Source of the DNA: JADJOY01 sp046331705 [NCBI: bacterium] | GTDB lineage: Bacteria; JADJOY01 | NCBI GenBank assembly: GCA_046331705.1 | Contig: JAXLQJ010000026.1 | Location: forward strand, 36,884-100,883 | Length of the DNA: 64,000 bases | Direction: 5' to 3' | Shown: piece by piece, positions 16,473 to 25,839 of the stretch | How positions within the stretch are numbered: the stretch's first letter is position 1 | How the letters are laid out: each line of letters starts with the position of its first letter | The notes under the pieces: model-generated | The model's input: the letters and a program-made list of their open reading frames with translations, nothing else | What the model was told of the DNA's origin: nothing | Database searches by the model: none | Made by a program: the position numbers and the translations under genes

Positions 16473-17531
16473 ATGCACGCATCGACTCTCCTCGTCTACG
16501 GCGCGACGGGATACACGGGCCGCCTGCTCGTCGAGGCGGCCCGAGCGAGTGGCATCGAGCCGATCGTGGCCGCTCGGGACGAGGCGGCGCTCGAACGATT
16601 GGCCTCGGGCTGGCGGTTGCCGGCGCGCACCGTACGCCTCGACGAGCCGGTCGCGCTGCGAAGCGCGCTCACGGACGTCGACGTCGTCATTCACGCCGCG
16701 GGGCCGTTCTCGCACACCTGGTCGCCGATGGTGGACGCGTGTCTCGCCACGCGCACGCACTACCTCGACGTGACCGGCGAGATGTCCGTCATCGAAGCGA
16801 TCGCGGCGCGCGACGGCGACGCACGTCGCGCCGGCGTGATGCTGATGCCCGCCGTGGGGTTCGACGTCGTTCCCTCGGACGCCTTGGCGGCACACGTGGC
16901 GCGCCGGATGCCCGACGCAAGCCACCTGAGCATCGCGGTGTCGGGACTGGTCTCCGCTTCACGCGGATCCATGAAGACCCTCGTCGAGCAAGCAGGAGCG
17001 CCAGCCTGCACCCGCCGCGGTGGGCGACTCGCGGCTAGCCGATCCGGCGTCGCCTCGCGCCGATTCGATTTCGGCGATGGACCCCGCGATTCGGTGGCCG
17101 TGAGCTGGGGTGACGTCGCGAGCGCTTGGTACACGACCGGGATCCCCAACATCGACGTCTGCTTCGAAGCCACCGCGATCCATCGCGCGATGGTCCTCTC
17201 CAACCGCCTCTACGGGTGGGCGTTCGTCACGCCTTGGGCGCGCGCCTGGATGCAGTGGGTGAGCGATCGACTGCCGCCGGGTCCGACAGCGGAGGAGCGC
17301 GAGTGCAACGAGACGACCATCGTGGCCATCGCCGAGAACGATCGGGGCCAGCGAGCCGAAGCCCGCTTGCACGGCCCCGAGGCCTACCGCTTCACGAGCA
17401 TCGCCGCCACGGCGATCGCGCGCCGCGTGCTCGCTGGTGACTGGGCGCGCGGCTTTCACACGCCGGGACGGGCGTACGGGCCCGACTTCGTCCTGGGGCT
17501 CCCAGACGTGACGCGCGTCGACGTCGATTGA
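16473..17531 (+). CDS. Saccharopine dehydrogenase / trans-acting enoyl reductase-like NAD(P)-binding protein
   Basis: A 352-residue Rossmann protein. The nucleotide-binding motif is YGATGYTGRLL at residues about 9-19, and HAAGPFSHTWSPMVDACLATRTHYLDVTGE is the signature that saccharopine-dehydrogenase-like proteins share with the mycobacterial trans-acting enoyl reductase of phthiocerol/phenolphthiocerol synthesis. PAVGFDVVPSD follows, also typical. It probably reduces a double bond of a lipid or polyketide intermediate with NADPH; reduction of an isoprenoid is a possible alternative given the operon. First gene of the 16473-21657 unit, 43 bases before the flavoprotein. Confidence 0.75.
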   Translation: MHASTLLVYGATGYTGRLLVEAARASGIEPIVAARDEAALERLASGWRLPARTVRLDEPVALRSALTDVDVVIHAAGPFSHTWSPMVDACLATRTHYLDVTGEMSVIEAIAARDGDARRAGVMLMPAVGFDVVPSDALAAHVARRMPDASHLSIAVSGLVSASRGSMKTLVEQAGAPACTRRGGRLAASRSGVASRRFDFGDGPRDSVAVSWGDVASAWYTTGIPNIDVCFEATAIHRAMVLSNRLYGWAFVTPWARAWMQWVSDRLPPGPTAEERECNETTIVAIAENDRGQRAEARLHGPEAYRFTSIAATAIARRVLAGDWARGFHTPGRAYGPDFVLGLPDVTRVDVD

Positions 17532-17574
17532 GCCTGCCCTCGATTCACGCACACCGAGCCACCTCCGACCCGCC

Positions 17575-19803
17575 ATGGCCAGAAAGCCGATTCGCGTCGC
17601 CGTCATCGGTGGAGGGTGCGCCGCACTCACGACCGCGTTCGAGCTCACGCATCCGCGGCACGAGGGGCGCTACGAAGTGACCGTGTACCAGCTCGGCTGG
17701 CGACTGGGCGGCAAAGGCGCCTCCGGTCGCGGCCCGTCGGCGCGCATCGAGGAGCACGGGCTGCACCTCTGGATGGGCTTCTACGAGAACGCGTTTCGGG
17801 TGATGCGCGATTGCTACGAAGAGCTGGGGCGGGACCCCGCGCGCGTACCCCTCGCCACCTGGCAAGACGCGTTCAAGCCCGCCCCGCTGGTGGGAATCGC
17901 CGATCGCAGTCCAGACGGCGATTGGCTGGCCTGGGGAACGCTGCTGCCGCCGATGGAAGGGTTGCCCGGCGACGGCTTCCCGTCGGGCAGGCGCTTCTCG
18001 ACGTTCGAGTACATGCGCCGCTCGGCGCGCCTGGTGAGGTCGTTGCTCTCCACGATCATCGGCGGCGAGGGGGGCTTCGCGCTCGGCGCCGAGCCACCCG
18101 TTCCGCCCTCGCCCGACTCGATCCGCGCGTCGCTTGCGCGGCTCGCAGGCTTCGGCGAGATGGCAACGCTCGCCGCCCTCGGCGAGGCGCTCTCGATCCT
18201 CGAGTTGGTGGTGGGCGCCCCGGCGCTCTTCCCGCAGAGCCTCGTGCTGCGCTTGCTCGAATCGCTGCGCGCCAGCGCCAAGTCCCGTCTCGACGCGCGC
18301 CTCGGGCCCGAGCCGCGCGTGCGGCGCGTCTGGGAAATCATCGACATGGTGCTGGCGACCCTGCGCGGCGAGGTTCGCCACGGCATCCCCTTCGATCCCC
18401 GTGGATTCGACGCCATCGACGACTACGACTGCCGCGAGTGGCTGCAGCTCAACGGCGCGTCACAGCGATCGGTCGACTCGGGCTTCGTTCGCGCCCTCTA
18501 CGATCTGGGTTTCTCGTACGAGGACGGCGACCCCCAGCGCATGCGCATCTCCGCGGGACAGGCGCTGCGTGGCACGGTGCGGTCGTTCTTCACGTATCGC
18601 GGCTCGTTCTTCTGGGCGATGCAGGCCGGGATGGGTGACGTCGTGTTCACGCCGCTCTACGAGGTGCTGGCCCGCCGCGGGGTCCGCTTCGAGTTCTTCC
18701 ATCGGCTGCGGCGCGTGCGCCTGCCGGCTCCATCCCGCCTCGGACCGGGCGAGACGCCGCACGTCGAGGCGCTCGAATTCGACGTGCAGGCGCGGGTACG
18801 CGACCCGGCTGGTTATCGCCCGCTCGTCGACGTGCACGGGCTGCCGTGCTGGCCCGCGGAGCCGCTCTGGGATCAGCTCGAGGACGGCGCGCGACTGCGC
18901 GCCGAGCGGCGCGCGTTCGAGGCCCACGCCGACACCCGACGCGAGGCCACGCGCGAGCTGCGGGTCACGGAGGACTTCGATTTCGTGGTCCTGGGCGTCG
19001 CGCTGGGCGCGATTCCGCACGTGTGCGCCGACCTGGTGGAGCGCGACCCGCGCTGGCGCGACATGGTCGCGAACGTGAAGACCGTCGCCACACAGGCGAT
19101 CCAGATCTGGACCCACGCGAGCCCGCACGATCTCGGGTGGCCGGACGAACGTGCCATCAATCTCTCGGGCTTCGTCGAGCCGTTCGACACGTGGGCCGAC
19201 ATGCGCCACCTGCTACCCGTCGAGGACTGGGCGCACACGCCCCGCGGCCTCGCGTACTTCTGCAACGTCCTTCCCGAGGTCGATTGGCAGGCGATGGGCG
19301 CCGCGCGAGCCGCGGAGCTGCGCAACGACCCCACCGCGCTCGCCGCGCATCTCGAAGCCATGCGCGAACGGCCCGACTACGCCGCGAGCCAGCGAGCGCG
19401 GGTGCGCGAGAACGCGATTCGATTCCTCGAACGGGACCTCGCGCATCTGTGGCCGCGGGTCGCCGACGGCAGCGGCGGCTTCCGTTGGGGGATCCTGGCC
19501 GACGCCCATGCAGGGGGAACACCACCGGAAGGTGCGTCGGACTCGAGCCGCTTCGACACCCAGTTCTGGACCGCCAACGTGAATCCGTCCGACCGCTACA
19601 CGTTGTCGCTGCCCGGCACCGCGAGGTACCGGATCTCACCCCTCGACCCGACCTACGACAACCTCACGATCTGCGGCGACTGGACGGATGCCGGCTTCAA
19701 CGCCGGCTGTGTGGAGGCCGCCGTCATGTCGGGACGGCTCGCCGCGCACGCGATCTCGCAGAGCCCCTCGCTCACCGAGATCATCGGCTACGACCATCCA
19801 TGA
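17575..19803 (+). CDS. Phytoene-desaturase-like FAD-dependent oxidoreductase
   Basis: A 742-residue flavoprotein. The dinucleotide-binding motif VAVIGGGCAALTTAFEL is at residues about 8-24, followed by the GRLGGKGAS-type loop seen here as WRLGGKGASGRG (about 42-53) and HGLHLWMGFYENAF. The C-terminal FAD-contact segment LTICGDWTDAGFNAGCVEAAVMSGRLAA is the classical ending of phytoene desaturases, carotene isomerases and hydroxysqualene dehydroxylase. It is about 200 residues longer than those enzymes, the excess lying in the middle. It likely desaturates, isomerises or hydroxylates an isoprenoid. The stop codon is part of the ribosome site (TGAGGAGCAC) of the next gene. Confidence 0.8.
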   Translation: MARKPIRVAVIGGGCAALTTAFELTHPRHEGRYEVTVYQLGWRLGGKGASGRGPSARIEEHGLHLWMGFYENAFRVMRDCYEELGRDPARVPLATWQDAFKPAPLVGIADRSPDGDWLAWGTLLPPMEGLPGDGFPSGRRFSTFEYMRRSARLVRSLLSTIIGGEGGFALGAEPPVPPSPDSIRASLARLAGFGEMATLAALGEALSILELVVGAPALFPQSLVLRLLESLRASAKSRLDARLGPEPRVRRVWEIIDMVLATLRGEVRHGIPFDPRGFDAIDDYDCREWLQLNGASQRSVDSGFVRALYDLGFSYEDGDPQRMRISAGQALRGTVRSFFTYRGSFFWAMQAGMGDVVFTPLYEVLARRGVRFEFFHRLRRVRLPAPSRLGPGETPHVEALEFDVQARVRDPAGYRPLVDVHGLPCWPAEPLWDQLEDGARLRAERRAFEAHADTRREATRELRVTEDFDFVVLGVALGAIPHVCADLVERDPRWRDMVANVKTVATQAIQIWTHASPHDLGWPDERAINLSGFVEPFDTWADMRHLLPVEDWAHTPRGLAYFCNVLPEVDWQAMGAARAAELRNDPTALAAHLEAMRERPDYAASQRARVRENAIRFLERDLAHLWPRVADGSGGFRWGILADAHAGGTPPEGASDSSRFDTQFWTANVNPSDRYTLSLPGTARYRISPLDPTYDNLTICGDWTDAGFNAGCVEAAVMSGRLAAHAISQSPSLTEIIGYDHP

Positions 19804-19810
19804 GGAGCAC

Positions 19811-20581
19811 ATGAGCACGGACGAACGATTGAAGCGACCGAACCTGGAGCGAACCGCGCCGATTCGGCGCTGGCCCACGCTGTTCTCCGTGCCGACCGGC
19901 GACGACGGAACGAACGGACACGATCGGGGGGAGCGTGACGGAGCCGCGGCACAGGAGGACGGCCCGCGGCTCGGAGATGCGGTGCAGCGCGCGGTCGAGC
20001 TCGGCTATCGGGTCTTCGACGATCAGATTCGCAAGGGGCAAGAGGCCGCCGCCAAGCTCGGCAAGCGCGAGTACGGCCCCCAGGCGATGCAGCGCGACTT
20101 CCAGGATCTGGCGATGCGCTGGGTTCAATACGCGTCCGATCTCACCAGCGTGTGGATGGAGATGGTGCAGGTCGTCGTCGGCGGGACGCTCGAAGCACGG
20201 CGAACCGCTCCAGGCGAGCCGCCCGCGGCGAAAACTGCCGCGCCGGACGAGCTCGGGCGCACCGGCACCGGCGCCGCGACGACTCCTGCGCCGCCCCGAA
20301 ACGTTCGCGTCCGCGTCCGTTCGATCCGCCCGACGGAGGTGGCGCTCGAGCTTCGCCCCGAGGCACAGCCGCCGTTCGAGATCCTCGCGCCGCGCGCACC
20401 CAGCGGCGAGGTTCTGCCTGCGCCGCAGCTGGTACCTGGCGAGGACGGCCATCTCACGCTCGACGTGAGCGTGCCCGACGACGCCGCGCCGGGTAACTAC
20501 TTCGCGGTCGTGGTTCGAACGAACGAGGCCGGCGCTGCGGTTGCAGCGGGCACGTTCGCGTTGACCGTGGACGAACGCTGA
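19811..20581 (+). CDS. Two-domain protein: phasin-like helices plus C-terminal beta-sandwich
   Basis: A 256-residue protein with no family I can name. Residues 1-55 are disordered. Residues about 56-125 form amphipathic helices (LGDAVQRAVELGYRVFDDQI, DFQDLAMRWVQYASDLTSVW) like phasins. A Pro/Ala-rich linker (about 130-170) leads to a beta domain, from VRVRVRSIRPTEVALEL to DVSVPDDAAPGNYFAVVVRTN and a final FALTV strand, like a NEW3/Ig sandwich. It lies between an isoprenoid oxidase and a polyprenyl synthase with 7- and 8-base gaps. Coating or scaffolding an isoprenoid-containing body is an attractive inference; the protein at 12440-13105 has the same design. Confidence 0.65.
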   Translation: MSTDERLKRPNLERTAPIRRWPTLFSVPTGDDGTNGHDRGERDGAAAQEDGPRLGDAVQRAVELGYRVFDDQIRKGQEAAAKLGKREYGPQAMQRDFQDLAMRWVQYASDLTSVWMEMVQVVVGGTLEARRTAPGEPPAAKTAAPDELGRTGTGAATTPAPPRNVRVRVRSIRPTEVALELRPEAQPPFEILAPRAPSGEVLPAPQLVPGEDGHLTLDVSVPDDAAPGNYFAVVVRTNEAGAAVAAGTFALTVDER

Positions 20582-20589
20582 CCGCGCGC

Positions 20590-21657
20590 ATGACGCCAGA
20601 CGCCGAGCGATCGGCAGACCACCCGGGGCACGACCCCGACGCGATCGTGCAACTCACGTTGGCGCAGTACGGGGACCTGACCTCACAGGCGGTCGAGCAG
20701 TATCTCGCCCCCCGCGAGCCGCGCCGCCATCTCTACGACCTGGTCGCCGACTATCCGCGCCGCGGCGGGCGCAAGCTGCGCCCCAGCCTTTGCATCGCGA
20801 CCGCGCGTGCCTTCGGCGCAGGCCACGAAGAGGCGGTGAGCACCGCAGCCGCGCTGGAGCTGCTGCACAACGCTTTCCTCGTCCACGACGACGTCGAGGA
20901 CGAGAGCGAGGCGCGGCGTGGCCAGCCCACCCTGCACCAGCTGCACGGCGTCCCCATGGCGGTGAACGTCGGGGACGCGTTGCTGCTCATGGGTCTGCGC
21001 GCGCTCATCGACAACCAGCGACGTCTCGGTCCGCGGCTCACGCTGCTCGTGCTGGAAGAGGCGGAACGCATGGCGCGCGAGTCGATCGAGGGCCAGGCGA
21101 TCGAGCTCGGGTGGCGGCGCGACAACGCGCTCGCGCTCACCGAGGCCGACTATCTGGAGATGGTGCTCAAGAAGACCTGCTGGTACACGACCATCTTCCC
21201 CAGCCGGGTGGGTGCGCTCATCGGCAACCGGGATGCGCGCAATCTCGAGCGCTTCGACCGATTCGGCTTCTTCCTCGGCGCGGCGTTCCAGATCCAGGAC
21301 GACCTGCTGAATCTCGTGGGAGACGAGCGGCGCTACGGCAAGGAGATCGACGGCGACATTCGGGAAGGCAAACGCACGCTCATGCTGATCCACCTCTTGC
21401 GCCGCGCGGAGTCGAACGAGCGCGAGCGGATCGCGGAATTCCTCGCAGCGCCGCGCGGAGATCGGACCGAATCACAGGTGCGCTGGATCCGCGCGCGCAT
21501 GGATCACTACGGATGCATCGAGGACGCGCGCCACACCGCACACTCGCTGGCGGGCGCGGCCCTGCACGAGTTCGAGCTGATCTACGGTCCGCTGCCCGAC
21601 TCGCGCGACAAGGAATTCCTCGCGGGCGTCATCCGCTGGGTGCTTTCGCGTGCGTGA
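20590..21657 (+). CDS. Polyprenyl diphosphate synthase family protein
   Basis: A 355-residue trans-prenyltransferase. The first aspartate-rich motif is VHDDVED at residues about 98-104, with downstream ARRG; the second is QIQDDLLNLVGD at about 235-246, where the last position is Asn rather than Asp. GGRKLRPSL and the KT/Q motifs are present. Residues before the first motif (NAFLVH) are not bulky aromatics at the chain-length positions, which would allow C20 or longer products, but this is uncertain. It condenses isopentenyl diphosphate with an allylic primer in the cytosol. Last gene of the operon; its 3' end overlaps the convergent kinase gene by 29 bases. Confidence 0.85.
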   Translation: MTPDAERSADHPGHDPDAIVQLTLAQYGDLTSQAVEQYLAPREPRRHLYDLVADYPRRGGRKLRPSLCIATARAFGAGHEEAVSTAAALELLHNAFLVHDDVEDESEARRGQPTLHQLHGVPMAVNVGDALLLMGLRALIDNQRRLGPRLTLLVLEEAERMARESIEGQAIELGWRRDNALALTEADYLEMVLKKTCWYTTIFPSRVGALIGNRDARNLERFDRFGFFLGAAFQIQDDLLNLVGDERRYGKEIDGDIREGKRTLMLIHLLRRAESNERERIAEFLAAPRGDRTESQVRWIRARMDHYGCIEDARHTAHSLAGAALHEFELIYGPLPDSRDKEFLAGVIRWVLSRA

Positions 21658-24600
21658 GCCGCGAACCGGCCTCGCCGAGGAGCGAGGCGGCCTTCCGAAG
21701 ATCGGCGAACTGCCTTCCTTCGGCAAAGCTCTCGTAGACCTCGCGTAGCTCGGCGAGGGCCGCTGGCTCGAGATCCGATCCAGCCGCCGTGCGGGCCAAG
21801 CCCACGCTTCCACGCAACCACGACAGCCGGTTGCCGTCGCGACGTGCCAGGTCGATCGCGCGCCGGTACGAACCAGTGGCCGCCGCTGCATCGCCCGATC
21901 GCGCGAACACCTCGCCCTCGACGAGAGAGAACTCCGGCTCGAGAGATCGGTAGAGCGTGCGGCGACAGGCTTCCAGGCCATCGGCCACCTCCGACCGTGC
22001 CTCGTCCAGCTGGCCCATCGCGCAGCGCGCGCGCGCCACGAACTTGCGGAAGTAGAGATGACTCGCGTTCATCCCCATGGCCTGCAGCTGAAACTGGCCC
22101 TGTTCCAGGTTTGCCAGCCCCTCATCGAGCTCACCCGAGTCGATCTGCGCCGCGCCGCGCATGCATTGGCCGTAGGCCGACCAGAGAAAGTGGCGCTGGT
22201 CGAGCGCGATGGGGACGAGGCGATCGGCGAGACGAATGGCTTCGTGCGCGTCACCGCGCTCGACCAAGTGCGAGCCCACGGCGCACATCGCCAGGCACGA
22301 TACGTAGGGATCCTGGAAGGATTCGGCCAACGCCAGCATCTCGTCGCAGAGCGCCGCCGCACGATCCAGGTAGCCGAGATAGCCGAGGCTCGCGAGCTCG
22401 TACATGTAGCAGTAGAGCCGGCCGTCGTATCCGTAGTTCTCGACGAACGCGGACATCTCGTCGGAGCGCAGGATGGAGCGAGCTTCCCCGTGGCTGCGCA
22501 CCGTCTGCTCGTAGTGTCCGAGATAGAAGTCGTAGATCCCGAGCACGCTCAGGCCCGTGAACCGAGACACCGGATCGGAACGCCGGGCGAGTCGCTCGAA
22601 GCGCGGCCGCAACGCCGTCGCGCCTTCCAGGTCGAGCCCCGTGAGCGTGGCTGCGGACACGCCGTTCAGCACCTCGAGGGGAAGGTCCTCGTCGAGCTCC
22701 TCACACAGTCGTCGGGCACGGGCGAAGGTCTCGCCCACGTCGGGATGGGCGTAGCCGAGCGTCGAGAACTGCGCGGTTCCGAGTGTCACGAGAAGCTCCA
22801 CCTCGCGACGAAGGCGCTCCGGCGAGGGATCCGTCCCCCCCAACATCTCGAGCCCACGCCGCGTCTGGTTGAGCGCCTCCTCCAGCGCGCCGCGGCGTAG
22901 CGCCGCGGTGCCCGCGAGATTCAAGTAGTGCGCGGCCGAGCGCAGGTCGCCGCCACCGGCGAGATGGTGAGCGATCAGCTCCGGCCGCTCGCGCGCCACG
23001 TCGGCGAATTTTTCGCGAAGCACCCGGGCCGCCGTCAGATGGAGCTGGTGCCGCACGGGCCGGGCCATCGCTTCGTATGCGATCTCACGCACCAGCGCGT
23101 GCTTGATCGCGTACGTCTCGACGACGCTGCGCACACGACGGAACACCAGCCCGGCGCTCACCAGCTCGTCCACGCCCGCGCGCACCAGGCTCACGCTCCG
23201 ACCAGAGGTCGCCGCCAGCCAGTCGAACGGAACTTCGCGTCCCAGCGTCGCCGCGAGCTGCAACGTCTCGCGCGCGGTGGCGCTCAGTCCGTCGATGCGC
23301 GCAAGCAACAGTTCGCGGAGCGCACCTGGAACGGCCAGCTGAGCTTCGAGCTGCGCGTCGGTCGTGTGGCGTCCGGTCGTGAGCGCGTGGCGCACGACCT
23401 CCTCGACGAAGAGCGGAATGCCCTGCGACTTGGCGCTCAAGGTCTCGAGCACGGCGCCCGTGGCAGCCAGCCCGGGTGGCAACACCGATCGCACGAGATC
23501 GAGCACCGCGCGACGCGAGAGCGGCCCCACCTGAACGAAGCGGACGTCACTCGAGCTCCAGCGTGCCTCGAACTCCGGACGTGCCGTCAGGACCAGGCAC
23601 AGCCGATTCGCGTGGGAGTCATCGGACTCGCTCGCGTGCCGTATCTCGCGAATCAGCCCGTCGAGGAGCTCGAGCGTGCTGGGATCCGCCCAATGCAGAT
23701 CCTCGACCACGAACGCGACGGTTTGACGCGCCGCGAGCGTCAAGAGCAATTCGACGAGCGACTGAAACGTCAGCTCTCGCTCGCGCGCCGGTGAGAGCTT
23801 CGGTGCGCTCACCGCGGCGCCGGCAGGTACCCCGAGAAGACGCGCCAGCACGGCACGCCCTTCGATGGATGCGACCGGCAGCAGATCGAGCATCTCGCCG
23901 ATGGTGCTCTGAGACGTGCGCAGCGCGTCCACGACGGGGCCGAGTGTCGCGAGGCTTCGCTCGGGCGAGCAGCGGCACTCGATCCAGGTCACCGCGCTCG
24001 AGGCCCGCCTGAGCTCACGGACCAGCCGCGACTTGCCGATGCCCGCCTCGCCCGAGAGCAGCACGGCACAGGGCTCGCCAGCCTCGGCGCGCGCCAGGCT
24101 CTCGCCGAGAAAGCCGAGCTCGTGAGCGCGCCCGACCAGCGGGCTCTCGGAGGTCGCGGCGACGCTGGAGGCGGGCTCCTCGCCGACCAGCCGATAGACG
24201 GCCAGGGGCGCCGAGAGGCCGGGGAGCCGAATCGTGCCCCGGTCCTCGACGCGCATCGCCGAGCCCACGAGCGAACGCCGACAATCGCCACTGATCAGGA
24301 TCTCCGCCGCACCGGCGCGCTCCGCGAGCTGCGACGCGATCTGCGGCGTCACGCCGAGGAAATCGGCGGGGTCCACTCGGCCGATGCGCGAGCGGCGCAC
24401 CACGACGAGCCCGGCATGAATGCCCACACCCAGCTCCAATCGACAGCCGATCGTGCGCGCGAGGCGCGCATTGGCCGCCTCGACGCCGGCGATCAGGCTG
24501 AGCGCGATTCGGGCAGCACGACGAGCCTCGTGCTCTCGTGCTTCCAGGTGGCCGAACGCGACCAGCGCCCGATCTCCCAGCACTCCGACGAGCTGACCGC

Positions 24601-25672
24601 CGTGACGCAGCGCCAAGTCTCGGATCTCCTCGTCGACGAAGCGCAGCACGGCGCGCACGGACTCGGGATCCGGATCGGCGTCGAGCTCCTGGTGCACGAC
24701 CCAGCGAACCGACAGCACCGTGACCTGTCGTCGCTCGCCGTCGTCTTCGCTCGGGGTGCCACGCGGCGCGGCGCCTCGCGGTGCGCTCAGCTCGGATTCG
24801 CGCATCCCCTCGAGCGTCTCGAGGATCTGGGCGACCGTGAGGTCGCGCTTGTCGGCCGACTTGTCGGTGACGACGCGCAGCATCTTGCCGAGCGGCGTGT
24901 TCGCGAGCCACTCGGGGATCGGAACGGGACGTTGACTGAGCTGGTTCGCAAGCACCTCGTGCCAGGAATCGCCCTGAATGGCGCGCTCACCCGTCAGGCA
25001 CTCGAGAAGAATGAGCCCCCACGAATAGAGATCGGATCGCGGGCTCGGCACCCCCGAGCGAAGCTGTTCCGGCGCCGCGTAACGCGGCGTACCGATCAAC
25101 TCCTGGGAAGCCGTGAGATCGGGGAGACCCTGACGATCCGCGCCTTGCGAGAACCCGCCCAGCCCGAAGTCCACGACCATCGCATGGGTTTGCGCGCCGG
25201 TCTTGCAGAGCAGGATGTTCTCGGGCTTGAGGTCGCGATGGACGACTTGCGCTGCGTGGGCACACGCCAGCGCGTCGAGCACCTCCCCCATCACCCGCAA
25301 CACCTCTCCCACCGGGGGCGTGCCCTGCTGTGCGAGCCGCGCTGCGAGCGTGAGGCCAGGGACGTACTCGAGGACGGCGTAGAACTCGCCGGACTCGGTC
25401 TCGCCCGAGTCGATCAGCCTCACCACGTGGGGATGCCAGAGGCGCGCGTAGAGACTCGCCTCGCGTCGCAATCGCTCGCGTCGCCTGTGCAGCTCCTCCG
25501 CACCCACGTTGCCCAGCGGATGCAACACTTTGATGGCGACTTGCTGGCCCGTCGACCGCTGCTCGGCTTGGAAGACCTGGCCGAAGGAGCCGTCGCCGAG
25601 CCTTCGCCCCACGAGGTAGGTGCCGGCGAAGAGCGTTCCGGGCGAGATCGAGAGATTCGACGCGTCGAGCAT
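21629..25672 (-). CDS. Ser/Thr protein kinase - cyclase-like - AAA ATPase - TPR regulator
   Basis: A 1347-residue signalling protein. Residues about 14-290: Hanks kinase with GDGSFGQVF (26-34), K48, HRDLKPEN (145-152), DFG (168-170) and APE (200-202). Residues about 313-495: class III nucleotidyl-cyclase fold, but the usual first metal Asp after RRQVTVL is missing (SVRWVV), while GDRALVAFG keeps the second, so it is probably non-catalytic. Residues about 510-900: AAA/STAND ATPase with Walker A GEAGIGKS (541-548) and Walker B FVVEDLHWAD (654-663). The remainder is TPR-like helices. The kinase appears active. ATG at 25672 suits the promoter at 25696-25724; ATG at 25735 has a GAGG site but would leave that promoter inside the gene. 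Confidence 0.9.
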   Translation of the reverse strand: MLDASNLSISPGTLFAGTYLVGRRLGDGSFGQVFQAEQRSTGQQVAIKVLHPLGNVGAEELHRRRERLRREASLYARLWHPHVVRLIDSGETESGEFYAVLEYVPGLTLAARLAQQGTPPVGEVLRVMGEVLDALACAHAAQVVHRDLKPENILLCKTGAQTHAMVVDFGLGGFSQGADRQGLPDLTASQELIGTPRYAAPEQLRSGVPSPRSDLYSWGLILLECLTGERAIQGDSWHEVLANQLSQRPVPIPEWLANTPLGKMLRVVTDKSADKRDLTVAQILETLEGMRESELSAPRGAAPRGTPSEDDGERRQVTVLSVRWVVHQELDADPDPESVRAVLRFVDEEIRDLALRHGGQLVGVLGDRALVAFGHLEAREHEARRAARIALSLIAGVEAANARLARTIGCRLELGVGIHAGLVVVRRSRIGRVDPADFLGVTPQIASQLAERAGAAEILISGDCRRSLVGSAMRVEDRGTIRLPGLSAPLAVYRLVGEEPASSVAATSESPLVGRAHELGFLGESLARAEAGEPCAVLLSGEAGIGKSRLVRELRRASSAVTWIECRCSPERSLATLGPVVDALRTSQSTIGEMLDLLPVASIEGRAVLARLLGVPAGAAVSAPKLSPARERELTFQSLVELLLTLAARQTVAFVVEDLHWADPSTLELLDGLIREIRHASESDDSHANRLCLVLTARPEFEARWSSSDVRFVQVGPLSRRAVLDLVRSVLPPGLAATGAVLETLSAKSQGIPLFVEEVVRHALTTGRHTTDAQLEAQLAVPGALRELLLARIDGLSATARETLQLAATLGREVPFDWLAATSGRSVSLVRAGVDELVSAGLVFRRVRSVVETYAIKHALVREIAYEAMARPVRHQLHLTAARVLREKFADVARERPELIAHHLAGGGDLRSAAHYLNLAGTAALRRGALEEALNQTRRGLEMLGGTDPSPERLRREVELLVTLGTAQFSTLGYAHPDVGETFARARRLCEELDEDLPLEVLNGVSAATLTGLDLEGATALRPRFERLARRSDPVSRFTGLSVLGIYDFYLGHYEQTVRSHGEARSILRSDEMSAFVENYGYDGRLYCYMYELASLGYLGYLDRAAALCDEMLALAESFQDPYVSCLAMCAVGSHLVERGDAHEAIRLADRLVPIALDQRHFLWSAYGQCMRGAAQIDSGELDEGLANLEQGQFQLQAMGMNASHLYFRKFVARARCAMGQLDEARSEVADGLEACRRTLYRSLEPEFSLVEGEVFARSGDAAAATGSYRRAIDLARRDGNRLSWLRGSVGLARTAAGSDLEPAALAELREVYESFAEGRQFADLRKAASLLGEAGSRLTHAKAPSG

Positions 25673-25695
25673 GCGCAGGCACCGAAAAGAAACGT

Positions 25696-25724
25696 ATTCT
25701 ACGCAGAATCGCGGAAGCAGGTAA
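25696..25724 (-). promoter_or_regulatory. Sigma-70-like promoter of the kinase gene
   Basis: On the minus strand TTACCT (25724-25719) and TAGAAT (25701-25696) are separated by exactly 17 bases in an unusually AT-rich patch. The -10 matches consensus at five of six positions, the -35 at three. Transcription would begin about 15 bases before the ATG at 25672. Confidence 0.5.
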
Positions 25725-25839
25725 CCGACATGCATCACACGCGCCTCGCTCGCGGCTGCTGCGGCGACATTTCTGGGTCCCGACGTAGGCCGTCGGCGCG
25801 GCCATGGCGTATGCCGACCCAGCACCGGATCCGTGCATC

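Noticed and set aside
21629-25672. Active adenylate or guanylate cyclase
   Set aside because: The first metal-binding aspartate is absent; only the fold is supported.
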